Notes: generated by a model not told the origin, from the sequence alone. A DNA stretch of 64,000 nt from Streptomyces monashensis (GCF_001866665.1 NZ_MLYO01000031.1:1-64000), one strand, 5' to 3'. Positions 42,860 through 52,346 are shown, numbered from the stretch's first letter. A program made the numbers and translations.

Positions 42860-44539
42860 ATGACCGAACTACCACAGATGTCCGACGCCCGTGAGGCCGT
42901 CGAACGGTACACGGCCCCCGCCCCGCAGCCCGGCCGGACCCTGCTGCGCTGGGCGGCCACGACCGATCACAAGGTGATCGGCCGGCTGTACATGGTCACG
43001 GCGTTCTGCTTCTTCCTGTTCGCCGGGCTGCTGGCGCTCGGCATGCGGGCCGAACTCGCCCGCCCGGGGCTCCAGTTCCTGAGCGAGCACGGCTACGACG
43101 AGTTCTTCACCATCCACGGCACGATCATGATGCTGCTGTTCGCGACGCCCATGTTCGCCGGGTTCGCCAACGCGGTGATGCCGCTGCAGATCGGTGCCCC
43201 GGACCTGGCGCTGCCGCGGCTGAACGCGATGTCGTACTGGATGTACCTGTTCGGGGCGCTGATGGTGGTGTCCGGATTCCTGGTGCCGGGCGGGGCCGCC
43301 GCGTTCGGCTGGTTCGCGTACGCGCCGCTGAACAGCGCCTACTTCTCGCCCGGCGCGGGCGGCGACCTGTGGGCGATGGGGCTGGTGGTCACCGGTGTGT
43401 CGACGACGCTGACCGCGGTCAACTTCATCACCACGATCCTGTGCCTGCGCGCTCCGGGCATGACCATGTTCCGGATGCCGATGTTCACCTGGAACGTGCT
43501 GTTCACCTCGATCCTGGTGCTGCCCGCCTTCCCGGTGTTCGCGGCGGCGCTGCTCGCGCTGGAGGCGGACCGGAAGTTCGGGGCGCACGTCTTCGACGCG
43601 GCGAACGGCGGCGCGATCCTGTGGCAGCACCTGTTCTGGTTCTTCGGGCATCCGGAGGTCTACATCGTGGCGCTGCCGTTCTTCGGGATCATCTCGGAGA
43701 TCGTCCCGGTGTTCTCCCGCAAGCCGCAGTTCGGGTATCTGCCGATGATCGGCGCGACCGTCGCGATCACGATGCTGTCCGCGGTGGTGTGGGCGCACCA
43801 CATGTTCGCCACGGGCGCGGTGCTGCTGCCGTTCTTCTCCCTGATGTCGTTCCTGATCGCGGTGCCCACCGGGATCAAGTTCTTCGCGTGGATCGGGACG
43901 ATGGTGAACGGCTCGGTGTCGTTCGAGACGCCGATGCTGTGGGCCATGGGCTTTCTGGTGTCGTTCCTGCTCGGCGGGTTGAGCGGGGTGCTGATCGCCT
44001 CGCCGCCGCTGGACTTCCACGTGACCGACAGCTACTTCGTCGTGGCGCACCTGCACTACGTGCTGTTCGGCACCGTGGTGTTCGCGATGTTCGCCGGGTT
44101 CTACTTCTGGTGGCCGAAGTTCACCGGGAAGATGCTGGACGAGCGTCTCGGCAGACTGCACTTCTGGCTGCTGTTCCCGGCGTTCCAGCTGACCTTCCTG
44201 GTGCAGCACTGGCTGGGCACGTCGGGCATGCCGCGCCGGTACGCGGACTATCTGCCGGCGGACGGTTTCACGCTGCTCAACACCCTGTCCTCGGCGGGCG
44301 CGTTCCTGCTGGGGATCTCGACGCTGCCGTTCCTCTACAACGTCTGGCGCACCGCCGCCCGGGGCGAGAAGGTCACCCTCGACGATCCGTGGGGCTGGGG
44401 CCGGGGCCTGGAGTGGGCCACCTCCTGTCCGCCGCCCCGGCACAACTTCACCGCCCTGCCCCGGATCCGCTCGGAGTCGCCCGCGTTCGACCTGCACCAT
44501 CCGGAGGCCGCCCGGGCCGGGGCGGAGCACGCGCGATGA
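42860..44539 (+). CDS. ctaD: Cytochrome c oxidase subunit I (aa3-type), additional copy
   Basis: The 559-residue, twelve-helix protein has the haem-copper ligands: HGTIMMLLF (low-spin haem), FWFFGHPEVYIVALP (CuB His and cross-linked Tyr), VWAHHMFATG (CuB His pair) and VVAHLHYVLFG. The proton-channel region (NAVMPLQIGAPDLALPRLNA) is conserved. The ATG at 42860 is used; 42878 is possible. The gene overlaps ctaF by ATGA. Subunits II and III are absent here, so it must borrow them from the main respiratory cluster or act as an alternative core. Confidence 0.95.
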   Translation: MTELPQMSDAREAVERYTAPAPQPGRTLLRWAATTDHKVIGRLYMVTAFCFFLFAGLLALGMRAELARPGLQFLSEHGYDEFFTIHGTIMMLLFATPMFAGFANAVMPLQIGAPDLALPRLNAMSYWMYLFGALMVVSGFLVPGGAAAFGWFAYAPLNSAYFSPGAGGDLWAMGLVVTGVSTTLTAVNFITTILCLRAPGMTMFRMPMFTWNVLFTSILVLPAFPVFAAALLALEADRKFGAHVFDAANGGAILWQHLFWFFGHPEVYIVALPFFGIISEIVPVFSRKPQFGYLPMIGATVAITMLSAVVWAHHMFATGAVLLPFFSLMSFLIAVPTGIKFFAWIGTMVNGSVSFETPMLWAMGFLVSFLLGGLSGVLIASPPLDFHVTDSYFVVAHLHYVLFGTVVFAMFAGFYFWWPKFTGKMLDERLGRLHFWLLFPAFQLTFLVQHWLGTSGMPRRYADYLPADGFTLLNTLSSAGAFLLGISTLPFLYNVWRTAARGEKVTLDDPWGWGRGLEWATSCPPPRHNFTALPRIRSESPAFDLHHPEAARAGAEHAR

Positions 44540-44919
44540 AGACCGAGTCGATGCTGTTCGGCGGGGTGGCGGTGTTCTTCGGCGGGTCCGCCGCGCTGTA
44601 CGGGGTGTGGTCCGGGGACGAGACGGGCACGGTCGCGCTGGTCGTCGCGTGCGGGATGGCGGCGCTGGTGTCGTTCTTCTGCCTGATCCAGTACCGGCGG
44701 CGGGGCAGCCGGGCGCAGGACCGCACGGAGGCGGAGGTGGCCGACGGGGCGGAACCGGTGGCGTTCTTCCCGGACGAGAGCATGTTCCCGATCATCACCG
44801 CGTTCGGGTTCGCGCTGGCCGCCGGCGGCGTGGTCTACGGACTCTGGCTGTTCCTCATCGGTCTGGGGGTGCTGGCTCGCGGGGTGTTCGGGATGGCGTA
44901 CCAGTACGCGCGGCGGTGA
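44536..44919 (+). CDS. ctaF: Cytochrome c oxidase subunit IV (actinobacterial CtaF)
   Basis: The 127-residue small membrane protein has the actinobacterial CtaF layout: two N-terminal helices (MLFGGVAVFFGGSAALYGVW, VALVVACGMAALVSFFCLIQ), a loop with FFPDESMFPIITAFGFALA, and further helices. Its ATG overlaps the ctaD stop, so they are translationally coupled. The 3' end overlaps the convergent qcrB tail by 65 bp. Confidence 0.92.
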   Translation: MKTESMLFGGVAVFFGGSAALYGVWSGDETGTVALVVACGMAALVSFFCLIQYRRRGSRAQDRTEAEVADGAEPVAFFPDESMFPIITAFGFALAAGGVVYGLWLFLIGLGVLARGVFGMAYQYARR

Positions 44920-46390
44920 GCGGCCTGCGCGGGGCGCCGGGCCGGAAGGACGCCACGGGTGCGTGGTCGCTCTCGTAGCCGCCGGTGATGTTCTGCCGGA
45001 CCTCGCCGGTGGACACGCCCTGCGCCAGCCGGTGCCGCTCGGCCTCGGTGAGGGCCCGGCACAGCCAGCGGGTCACCAGGAACGCCAGTGCGGGCAGGAC
45101 GACCACGGCGACGCGCAGCACCCAGGTGAGGGCGTTGACGGAGATCCGGAAGGTCTGGGCGACGACGTCGTTGCCGCCGGCCAGCAGCAGCACGCCGTAC
45201 CAGACGATGCCCGCGACGCCGAGGCCGGTACGGACGGGGCGCTCGCGCGGCCGGTCGCAGAAGTGCTGTTCGCGCCGCCACTCCCCGGTGCGGCGCTGCT
45301 CGACGAACGGATAGGCGTACAGCACCGCGAACAGCAGGCCGGGCAGGACCACCGCGGGCAGCAGGACGTTCCACATCAGGGTGTGTCCGGCGAGGTTCGT
45401 CTCCCAGGCCGGCATCAGTCGCAGCGCGCCCTCCAGGAAGCCGACGTACCAGTCCGGCTGGGCGCCGGTGGAGGCCTGGTCGGGGCGGTAGGGGCCGTAG
45501 TTCCAGACCGGGTTGACCTGGGCGAGTGCGGCGAGGAGCACCAGGACGCCGAAGACGATGAGGGACAGCCCGCCGGAGGAGGCCGTGAACTGGGCGAAGA
45601 AGGGCTTGCCGACCGCGTTGTCCACGCGGCGGCGCGGGCCGCGCCACTGGGTGTGCTTGAGGTGGACCACCAGGATCAGATGCACCGTGACCAGGGCGAT
45701 CAGGACACCCGGGAGCAGCAGCACGTGCACCGGGTACAGCCGGGTGACGATGTCGTGCGCGGGGAACGCGCCGCCGAAGACGAAGAAGGCCACGTACGTG
45801 CCGACCAGCGGGATCGACGTCATGATGCCCTGCGCGATGCGCAGTCCGGTCCCGGAGAGCAGGTCGTCGGGGAGCGAGTAGCCGGCGAAGCCCTCGGCGA
45901 GCGAGACCACGAACAGGGTCAGTCCGATCACCCAGTTCAGCTCGCGGGGGCGGCGGAAGGCACCGGTGAAGAAGATCCGCAGCAGGTGCACGCCGATCGC
46001 GGCGACGAAGACCAGCGCGGCCCAGTGGTGGGCCTGGCGCAGCAGCAGTCCGCCGCGCACGTCGAAGCTGATGTGCAGGGTGGAGGCGAAGGCGGTGGAC
46101 ATGCGCACCCCGCGCAGCGGCGCGTAGGGGCCGGCGTAGACGACCTCGCGCATCTCGGGCGTGAAGAACAGGGTCAGCCAGATGCCGGTCAGGAACAGCA
46201 CCAGCAGGCTGTAGAGCGCGAGTTCACCGAGCAGGAAGGACCAGTGGTCCGGGAACGCCTTGCGCAGCAGCGGTCCGCCGTCGAGGACGGGCAGCCGGGC
46301 GTCGGCGGACCGCACGAGCCGCTCGCCGCAGCTCGCCTCCCCGGCACCCGAACGGCCGACACCGCTCGTACCGCCTGCCGGTGCGCTCAT
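44855..46390 (-). CDS. qcrB: Cytochrome bc1 complex cytochrome b subunit, additional copy
   Basis: The 511-residue protein has a cytochrome b N-terminal haem-binding half (STLHISFDVRGG, QAHHWAALVF, with later His in GAFPAHDI and PVHVLLL) and the quinol-site PDWY segment (QPDWYVGFLEGALRLM). A shorter C-terminal half and a soluble tail follow. Partners QcrA and QcrC are absent. It begins by ATGA overlap with the small gene upstream and converges on ctaF, overlapping it by 65 bp. The arrangement with ctaD/ctaF suggests a second, partial bc1-aa3 set. Confidence 0.93.
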   Translation of the reverse strand: MSAPAGGTSGVGRSGAGEASCGERLVRSADARLPVLDGGPLLRKAFPDHWSFLLGELALYSLLVLFLTGIWLTLFFTPEMREVVYAGPYAPLRGVRMSTAFASTLHISFDVRGGLLLRQAHHWAALVFVAAIGVHLLRIFFTGAFRRPRELNWVIGLTLFVVSLAEGFAGYSLPDDLLSGTGLRIAQGIMTSIPLVGTYVAFFVFGGAFPAHDIVTRLYPVHVLLLPGVLIALVTVHLILVVHLKHTQWRGPRRRVDNAVGKPFFAQFTASSGGLSLIVFGVLVLLAALAQVNPVWNYGPYRPDQASTGAQPDWYVGFLEGALRLMPAWETNLAGHTLMWNVLLPAVVLPGLLFAVLYAYPFVEQRRTGEWRREQHFCDRPRERPVRTGLGVAGIVWYGVLLLAGGNDVVAQTFRISVNALTWVLRVAVVVLPALAFLVTRWLCRALTEAERHRLAQGVSTGEVRQNITGGYESDHAPVASFRPGAPRRPLTAARTGTPSRTPREPAPPDR

Positions 46391-46662
46391 GTCTCCTGCG
46401 GCTCCGCGGCCGCCCGGACCACCTCGTCCTCGATGTCGGCGCGCGGCCGGCCGGTCTCCCTGGCGTAGTCGCTCAGCGCGGTCTGTGCCTCCCGGGCCAG
46501 GTCCCGCGAGGCGCGCAGGGCCGTTTCGTAGGTCTCCGACTGAGCGCCCGTCATGCTCCGCTCGGCCGGCGGGCCGTAGGCCTGCCGCAGTTCGTCGACC
46601 GTGTGCTGGGCCGCGTCCGCGGCGCGCTGCTTCGCGACCAGTTCATCGAAGGTGTGTGCCAC
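46387..46662 (-). CDS. Small protein translationally coupled to qcrB, unknown function
   Basis: The 91-residue acidic helical protein starts at the GTG at 46662 (MAHTFDELVAKQRAADAAQH, then TVDELRQAYG and ALRASRDLAREAQTALSDYA). No cysteines or membrane segments are seen. Its stop overlaps the qcrB start by ATGA, which argues that it is real and expressed with qcrB. A role in assembling the cytochrome is possible but is inference. Confidence 0.7.
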   Translation of the reverse strand: MAHTFDELVAKQRAADAAQHTVDELRQAYGPPAERSMTGAQSETYETALRASRDLAREAQTALSDYARETGRPRADIEDEVVRAAAEPQET

Positions 46663-46742
46663 GCCGATCGACCCTAGGCACGGCCGCCGGGCGGGCCCCT
46701 TCGACCTGCCGGGGGCGCCCGCACCCGTACCCGAGTGGCGGG

Positions 46743-49202
46743 TCAGCCGCCGGGCACGAGCTCGGCCCACACCTGTTTGCCGCCGCTGACCGGGACCGTC
46801 CCCCAGGCCGCCGAGACCGCCTCCACCAGCAGGATGCCGCGCCCGCCGGTGGCCTCCCAGCCGATGCTGGTGGGCTTGACCGGGCTGCGCGGCGAGGCGT
46901 CGGCGACGGCCAGCCGGAGCCGGTGGTTGACCAGGCTGAGGTCGAGGCGGACCTGGCCGTCGGTGTGCACGAGGGCGTTGGTGACGAGTTCGGAGACCAC
47001 CAGCAGGGCCGCGTCGAGCGTGTCGGGGCTGACGCCCCAGGTGCGCAGGGTGCGCCGGGTGAAGCGGCGGGCGTGCCGGACCGCCTCCGGCACCCGCCAC
47101 ACCGTCCAGCTCTCACGCAGGGGCCGTACGGCCATGCCGTCGTAGCGCATCAGCAGCAGGGCGACGTCGTCGGTGCGGTGGGCGTCGGTGAGCAGTGCGT
47201 CGGCGACCAGGCCGAGGTGGGCGGGGTCGGCGGCGGACAGGGCGTGGGCGAGCCGCTCCATGCCGGTGTCGAGGTCGGTGTCGGCGGACTCCACGAGGCC
47301 GTCGGTGGTCAGCGCGAGCACGGTGCCGGGCGCCAGGCGCAGCGGGGTCATCGGGAACTCCGCCTGCGCCGTCACCCCGAGCGGCGGCCCGCCCTCGGTG
47401 CGCAGGATCTCGGTGCTGCCGTCCGGGTGACGCACGACCGGCTCCAGATGGCCGGCGCGCACGATCCAGGCGGTGCCCTGTTCCATGTCGACGTCGACGT
47501 AGGCGCAGGTGGCGAAGAGGTCGGTCTCCATGTCCAGCAGCAGCCGGTTGGCGTGGGCGACGACCACGTCCGGGGCGTGGCCCTCGGCGGCGTAGGCGCG
47601 CAGCGCGGTGCGCATCTGGCCCATCAGGGTGGCGGCGCCCGCGTTGTGGCCCTGGACGTCGCCGATGACGAAGGCCACGTGGTGGTCGGCGAGCGGGATC
47701 ACGTCGTACCAGTCGCCGCCGACCTCCAGCCCGGCGGTGGTGGGCAGATAGCGGGCGACGGCGACCGCGCCGGGCAGCCGGGGCAGGCGGCGCGGCAGCA
47801 GGGTGCGCTGGAGCATGCCGACGAGTTCGTGCTCGGCGTCGAAGGCGTGGGCGCGCAGCAGGGCCTGGCCGGTCAGGGCGGCGCAGGCGGTGAGCAGGGC
47901 GCGTTCGTCGGGGCCGAAGTCGTGCGGGTCGTCCCAGCCGATCAGGCAGGCGCCGGCCACCCGGCCGCCGGCGGGCAGCGGAAGTACGGCGAGGCCGCCG
48001 GGGCCGACCTCGGCGAGGGCGGGCTCCAGGGTGCTGCCGGCGGGCCAGATCCGAGCGCGGCCCTCGCGCAGCGCGGCCGCGAGCGTGGGCATGGCGCGCA
48101 CCGGCGCGTCGGGCCACTCGGTGCGCCATTCGGTGCGCCACACCTCGGGCCACGCCTCGGGTTCGGGCGGGTCGAGGACGGTGACGACGAGGCGGTCGTT
48201 CTCCAGTTCGGCGAGGGCGATCCGGTCGGCCCGCAGCGGTCCGCGCAGGGCGTCGACGACGGCCCGGCCGACGTCCTTGACCGTGCCGGCGGTGGCGAGG
48301 GCGGCGGCCAGGCGCTGCACCCGGGCCACGTCGGTGACGTCGGAGCGCAGGGTGGAGGCGTCGGCGACCGTGCCGACCAGCCGGGCCGGGCGGCCCTCCC
48401 CGCCGGACAGCAGCCGGCCGCGCAGCCGCAGCCACAGCAGCGCGCCGGAGGGCTGCAGGATGCGGAACTCCAGCTCGCGGTCGCCGATGGACATGTGGTC
48501 GGCCTCGACCACGGACATCAGCGCGGGCAGGTCCTCGGGCACGGCCCGCGCGAGCAGGGTCTCCACCCGGCCGTCGAAGGTGCCCCGGCCGAGCCCGAAC
48601 AGTCCCAGGATGGCGTCGCCGACCTGGACCCGGCCGGTGTCCATGGCCAGGTCGAAGGCGTTCGCGGAGAGCTCGCCGGGCGCCCCCGCGGCGCCCGGGG
48701 CGGGGACGGCGACGGCGCCCGCGATCAGCTCCAGGCAGGCCCGGTCCTCGATGCCGAAGCCGCCCGGATGCTCGCTGACGGCCACCAGCGCGCCCGTGCC
48801 CGCCGGGCCGAGCGGCAGGAGGGCCACGGAGAAGTCCGGGGAGGGGGTGCGCCGCGCCTCGGGACACCCGGCCAGTTCCTCGGGGCCGAGCAACCGCGGG
48901 CGGCCGGTGCGGTGGGCCTCGGCGACCGGGGAGGAGCCTTCGGCCGGATAGCCGTCGCGGAGCCCGTACAGGGTGCGCGGCAGCCCCGCCGACTCGGCGA
49001 GGGACAGCTGCGCGGGATCGTCGCCGGGCGTGTACACGCCGACGAAGGCCGCGCCGGCGAACACCAGCGCCTGTTCGAGGACCCGGTGGAGCCGGCCCGG
49101 GGTGCGGGGCGAGGCACGGAGGGCGTCGAGGGCGACTGCGGCACGCTCCGGCCCCGTCCTCGTCCCGCCGACCGCCGCGCCCTCGCTCACCACGTTCGCC
49201 AT
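46743..49202 (-). CDS. PP2C/SpoIIE phosphatase with GAF, PAS and anti-sigma kinase-like domains
   Basis: The 819-residue signalling protein reads as GAF-like (about 25-170), PAS (about 190-290), GAF (about 310-480), SpoIIE-type PP2C phosphatase (about 500-690: EVGGDWYDVI, VIGDVQGHNAGAATLMGQMR, TTDGLVES) and a C-terminal HATPase (VSELVTNALVHTDGQ, GGRGILLVEAVSAAWG). Such proteins control anti-sigma-factor antagonists in response to stress or small ligands. The ATG at 49202 is used. It is divergent from ramC across 260 bp. Confidence 0.92.
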   Translation of the reverse strand: MANVVSEGAAVGGTRTGPERAAVALDALRASPRTPGRLHRVLEQALVFAGAAFVGVYTPGDDPAQLSLAESAGLPRTLYGLRDGYPAEGSSPVAEAHRTGRPRLLGPEELAGCPEARRTPSPDFSVALLPLGPAGTGALVAVSEHPGGFGIEDRACLELIAGAVAVPAPGAAGAPGELSANAFDLAMDTGRVQVGDAILGLFGLGRGTFDGRVETLLARAVPEDLPALMSVVEADHMSIGDRELEFRILQPSGALLWLRLRGRLLSGGEGRPARLVGTVADASTLRSDVTDVARVQRLAAALATAGTVKDVGRAVVDALRGPLRADRIALAELENDRLVVTVLDPPEPEAWPEVWRTEWRTEWPDAPVRAMPTLAAALREGRARIWPAGSTLEPALAEVGPGGLAVLPLPAGGRVAGACLIGWDDPHDFGPDERALLTACAALTGQALLRAHAFDAEHELVGMLQRTLLPRRLPRLPGAVAVARYLPTTAGLEVGGDWYDVIPLADHHVAFVIGDVQGHNAGAATLMGQMRTALRAYAAEGHAPDVVVAHANRLLLDMETDLFATCAYVDVDMEQGTAWIVRAGHLEPVVRHPDGSTEILRTEGGPPLGVTAQAEFPMTPLRLAPGTVLALTTDGLVESADTDLDTGMERLAHALSAADPAHLGLVADALLTDAHRTDDVALLLMRYDGMAVRPLRESWTVWRVPEAVRHARRFTRRTLRTWGVSPDTLDAALLVVSELVTNALVHTDGQVRLDLSLVNHRLRLAVADASPRSPVKPTSIGWEATGGRGILLVEAVSAAWGTVPVSGGKQVWAELVPGG

Positions 49203-49325
49203 TACAGCGCGTGTGAGGCTCCTGCGCAGCCCCTGTGAACGCTCCGGGTGGCCCGCGGGCGGCGCCCGGGGCCGCGCACGCCGGTCCGCTCGAAAGCCGC
49301 CGAACACATCTTGACCCGTGAGTTC

Positions 49326-49369
49326 CGCACGGCGACCTCGTGACAGACGTGACTGTCCGCAGCCGTGCG
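49326..49369. promoter_or_regulatory. Nested inverted repeats in the ramC / phosphatase divergent region
   Basis: cgcacggc (49326-49333) pairs with gccgtgcg (49362-49369), and inside it gacag (49342-49346) pairs with ctgtc (49353-49357). A -35-like ttgacc lies at 49311-49316. RamR is known to activate ramC by binding its promoter; this is a candidate target or a leader structure. Confidence 0.4.
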
Positions 49370-49462
49370 ACGCCTGCGAGTGTCTCTTGCGGTCACCGGG
49401 ACGAGCGTCCGGTGCTCCGGGACAAGGCGCCGAGGCGCCGAGGGCGACGAGGGCGGAGGGGC

Positions 49463-52075
49463 ATGGACAAGCGGTACGAGGTGTACGCGCTCGCCGACGG
49501 GCACTTCTACGACACGCCCGACCGGCTCCCGGACACCGGCGGCGCGGCCGCCGCCCAGTTCGCCGCGGCGCGCCGCGCCGTCCCGGACGGCTGGCACGCG
49601 TCCCGCTCCGGCGACTGGCTGAACCTGACCCCGCTCGGCCCGGACGGCGCTCCGCTGCCGTCGCCGGCCCAGGGCTGGAAGATCCACTCCTCGGCGACCG
49701 CCGCGAACGCGGAGCGGATCGCCGAGATCGTCTGGGACTACTGCGTGCCCCGCCGCATCCCCTTCAAGTTCGTGCCGGGCCCGCAGCTGCTGCATCTGCG
49801 CAACGCCAAGTACGCGGGCCGCGACACCAGCGGCAAGTTCGTCACCGTCTACCCGGCCGACGAGGCGCGGCTGCACGAGGTCCTGCGTGAACTGGGCGCC
49901 CTGCTGGCGGGGTTCGAGGGGCCGTACATCCTCACCGACCTGCGCTGGGGCGAGGGTCCGCTCTACGTCCGCTACGGCGCCTTCGCCCGCCGGTACGTCG
50001 TCGACGAGCGCGGCACGCTGGCCCTGGCGGTGGCCGACGGCGAGGGCAGACTCGTGCCGGACCGGCGGGCGCCGTCCTTCCAGGTCCCCGAGTGGGTGAC
50101 CCTGCCCGCGTTCCTCCGGCCGCATCTGGCGGCCCGCAACACCACGACGGTCGGCGAGCTGCCGTACCGCATCGAGAAGGCGCTGCACTTCTCCAACGGC
50201 GGCGGGGTGTACGCCGGCACCGACACCCGCGACGGGCGCAAGGTGGTGCTGAAGGAGGCCCGGCCGCACGCGGGGCTCGCGGCCGACGGCGCGGACGCGG
50301 TGACCCGCCTGGAGCGGGAGAAGGCCGCGCTGGAGCGGGCCGCCGGGACCGGTGTGGTGCCCGGGGTGCGGGACTGGTTCCTGCTGGGCGAGCACCGGTT
50401 CCTGGTCATGGACTTCCTGGCGGGCCGCCCGCTCAACTCCTTCTTCGCCGAGCGGCATCCGCTGCTGACGCCCGACCCCGACCCGGCGAAGGTCGCCGCG
50501 TACACGGCGTGGGCGCTGCGGATCCACGCGGCGGTGGAACGGGCGGTCGAGGCGGTGCACGCGTGCGGGCTGGTCTTCAACGACCTGCACGTGTTCAACA
50601 TCATGGTGGCCGAGGACGAACGGTCCGTGCATCTCATCGACTTCGAGGCCGCCGCCCCCGCCGAGGAGAACGCCCGGCAGACCGTCGCCCATCCCGGCTT
50701 CTTCGCCCCGCCGGACCGCCGCGGCCCGGACGTGGACCGCTATGCGCTGGCCTGTCTGCGGCTCGCCCTGTTCCTGCCGGTGACCACGCTGTTCGTGGTG
50801 GACCGCGGCAAGGCGGCCCATCTCGCGGACGTCGTCGCCGAGCAGTTCCCGGACGTGCCGCGGGCCTTCCTGGACGAGGCGGTCGCGGAGATCACCCGGG
50901 ACACGGCGGGCGGCCGGCGCGTCCGGACCACTCCGCCCGTGGTGCCGGGCGACTGGCCGTACAGCCGCGACTCGATGGTGAAGGCGATCCTCGCCTCGGC
51001 CACCCCGGAGCGCGACGACCGGCTGTTCCCCGGTGACATCGCCCAGTTCTCCGACGGCGGCGGCCTCGGCCTCGCGCACGGCGCGGCCGGGGTCCTGTAC
51101 GCCCTGGAGGCGTCGGGGGCGGGCCGCTACGACGAGGGCGAGCGCTGGCTGCTCGACCACACGGCCCCGCCGCCGCCCGGCACCCCGCTCGGCCTGTACG
51201 ACGGCCTCGCGGGCGTCGCCCTGGTCCTCGACCGGCTCGGCCACCGGCAGCGGGCGTTGGACCTGGTCGACGCCATCCTGCGGGAGAACTGGCGCCATCT
51301 CGCCTCCGACCTGCACGGCGGGCTCGCCGGACTCGGCCTGGTCCTCGGCCGGCTCGCGGACACCACCGGCGAGCCGTCCCTGCGGCGACACGCCGCCGAG
51401 GCCGCCGACATCGTCGTACGGCGGCTCGCCGAGCCCGTGCCGGCCACCCCGCGCCCGCGCGCCGGGCTGCTGCGCGGCGCGAGCGGACCGGCGCTGTTCC
51501 TGCTGCGGCGCCACCAGGAGACCGGCGAGGACCGCTACCTGGCCACGGCCGCCGCGGCGCTCCGCCGTGACCTGGACTGCTGCGTGACCCAGCAGGCGGG
51601 CGGCGGCCTGGAGGTGGACGAGGGCCGGCGGACGCTGCCCTACCTCGGCGACGGCAGCGCGGGCATCGGCCTGGTCCTGGACGACTACCTCGCGCACACG
51701 GACAACGAGGCGTTCGCCCGCGCCCGTAACGGCATCCTCACCGCCGCCACCTCACGCTTCTACGCCCAGCCCGGCCTGTTCCAGGGCCGCGCCGGAATGA
51801 TCCTGCACCTCGCCCGCTGCACGGCGCCGGGCGCCGACCGGGAGCGGCTGGCGCGGCAGATCGAGGGGCTCGGCTGGCTCGCCATGGACTACCAGGGCCA
51901 ACTCGCCTTCCCCGGGCACCAGATGATGCGTCTGTCCATGGACCTCGCCACCGGAACGGCGGGCTGCCTGCTCGCGCTCGCCGCGGCCTGCGACGACCCC
52001 CGCACCGCGCACCTGCCGTTCCTCCCGCCGCCCCCGGCGGCCCGCACACGCGGCTCCGCACGGACGGAGCCGTGA
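49463..52075 (+). CDS. ramC: Class III lanthipeptide synthetase LanKC (SapB synthetase, RamC-like)
   Basis: The 870-residue three-part enzyme has an N-terminal lyase-like region (about 1-220, including KFVPGPQLLHLRNAKYAGRD), a Ser/Thr kinase-like domain with K264 (VVLKEARPH), D374 (FNDLHVFNIMV) and D393 (LIDFEAA), and a C-terminal LanC-like cyclase without the usual Zn-binding Cys/His set. In the ram pathway it dehydrates and cyclises RamS. The ATG at 49463 follows ggagggg. ramS starts 36 bp after its stop, so they are one operon. Confidence 0.95.
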   Translation: MDKRYEVYALADGHFYDTPDRLPDTGGAAAAQFAAARRAVPDGWHASRSGDWLNLTPLGPDGAPLPSPAQGWKIHSSATAANAERIAEIVWDYCVPRRIPFKFVPGPQLLHLRNAKYAGRDTSGKFVTVYPADEARLHEVLRELGALLAGFEGPYILTDLRWGEGPLYVRYGAFARRYVVDERGTLALAVADGEGRLVPDRRAPSFQVPEWVTLPAFLRPHLAARNTTTVGELPYRIEKALHFSNGGGVYAGTDTRDGRKVVLKEARPHAGLAADGADAVTRLEREKAALERAAGTGVVPGVRDWFLLGEHRFLVMDFLAGRPLNSFFAERHPLLTPDPDPAKVAAYTAWALRIHAAVERAVEAVHACGLVFNDLHVFNIMVAEDERSVHLIDFEAAAPAEENARQTVAHPGFFAPPDRRGPDVDRYALACLRLALFLPVTTLFVVDRGKAAHLADVVAEQFPDVPRAFLDEAVAEITRDTAGGRRVRTTPPVVPGDWPYSRDSMVKAILASATPERDDRLFPGDIAQFSDGGGLGLAHGAAGVLYALEASGAGRYDEGERWLLDHTAPPPPGTPLGLYDGLAGVALVLDRLGHRQRALDLVDAILRENWRHLASDLHGGLAGLGLVLGRLADTTGEPSLRRHAAEAADIVVRRLAEPVPATPRPRAGLLRGASGPALFLLRRHQETGEDRYLATAAAALRRDLDCCVTQQAGGGLEVDEGRRTLPYLGDGSAGIGLVLDDYLAHTDNEAFARARNGILTAATSRFYAQPGLFQGRAGMILHLARCTAPGADRERLARQIEGLGWLAMDYQGQLAFPGHQMMRLSMDLATGTAGCLLALAAACDDPRTAHLPFLPPPPAARTRGSARTEP

Positions 52076-52111
52076 TCCAACCCCCGTCCCCGACAAGGAA
52101 AGGACCCTGCC

Positions 52112-52225
52112 ATGGCACTGCTCGACCTTCAGACCCTCGAGTCCGACGAGCACGACGGCGGCGGCGCGAGCACCGTGAGCCTGCTCTCCTGCGTCTCCGC
52201 CGCCAGCATTCTGCTCTGTCTCTGA
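52112..52225 (+). CDS. ramS: Class III lanthipeptide precursor, SapB/AmfS-like (RamS)
   Basis: The 37-residue peptide has a leader beginning MALLDLQTLE, which contains the LLDLQ box typical of class III leaders, then acidic residues and a Gly run. The core shows two S-x2-S-x3-C motifs: S20-x2-S23-x3-C27 (STVSLLSC) and S29-x2-S32-x3-C36 (SAASILLC), the ring pattern of SapB. It lies between ramC and ramA as in known ram/amf clusters. The likely product is a morphogenetic surfactant for aerial growth. The core is more hydrophobic than in the classical RamS. A hairpin follows the stop. Confidence 0.95.
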   Translation: MALLDLQTLESDEHDGGGASTVSLLSCVSAASILLCL

Positions 52226-52247
52226 CCGAGCGGGTGATTCACCGGCT

Positions 52248-52284
52248 CCGGACGGCCCCCTCCCACGCAGAGGGGTCCGTCCGG
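52248..52284 (+). terminator. Hairpin between ramS and ramA (attenuator)
   Basis: ccggacggccccct (52248-52261) pairs with aggggtccgtccgg (52271-52284) with one mismatch and a 9-base loop. It starts 23 bp after ramS and could lower expression of the transporter relative to the peptide. Confidence 0.75.
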
Positions 52285-52346
52285 GGCCGCCCCGGTGCGC
52301 CGCCGGCGGCCCCCGCACCCCTCCGAGCCGAACGAGGCCGCAGCCG

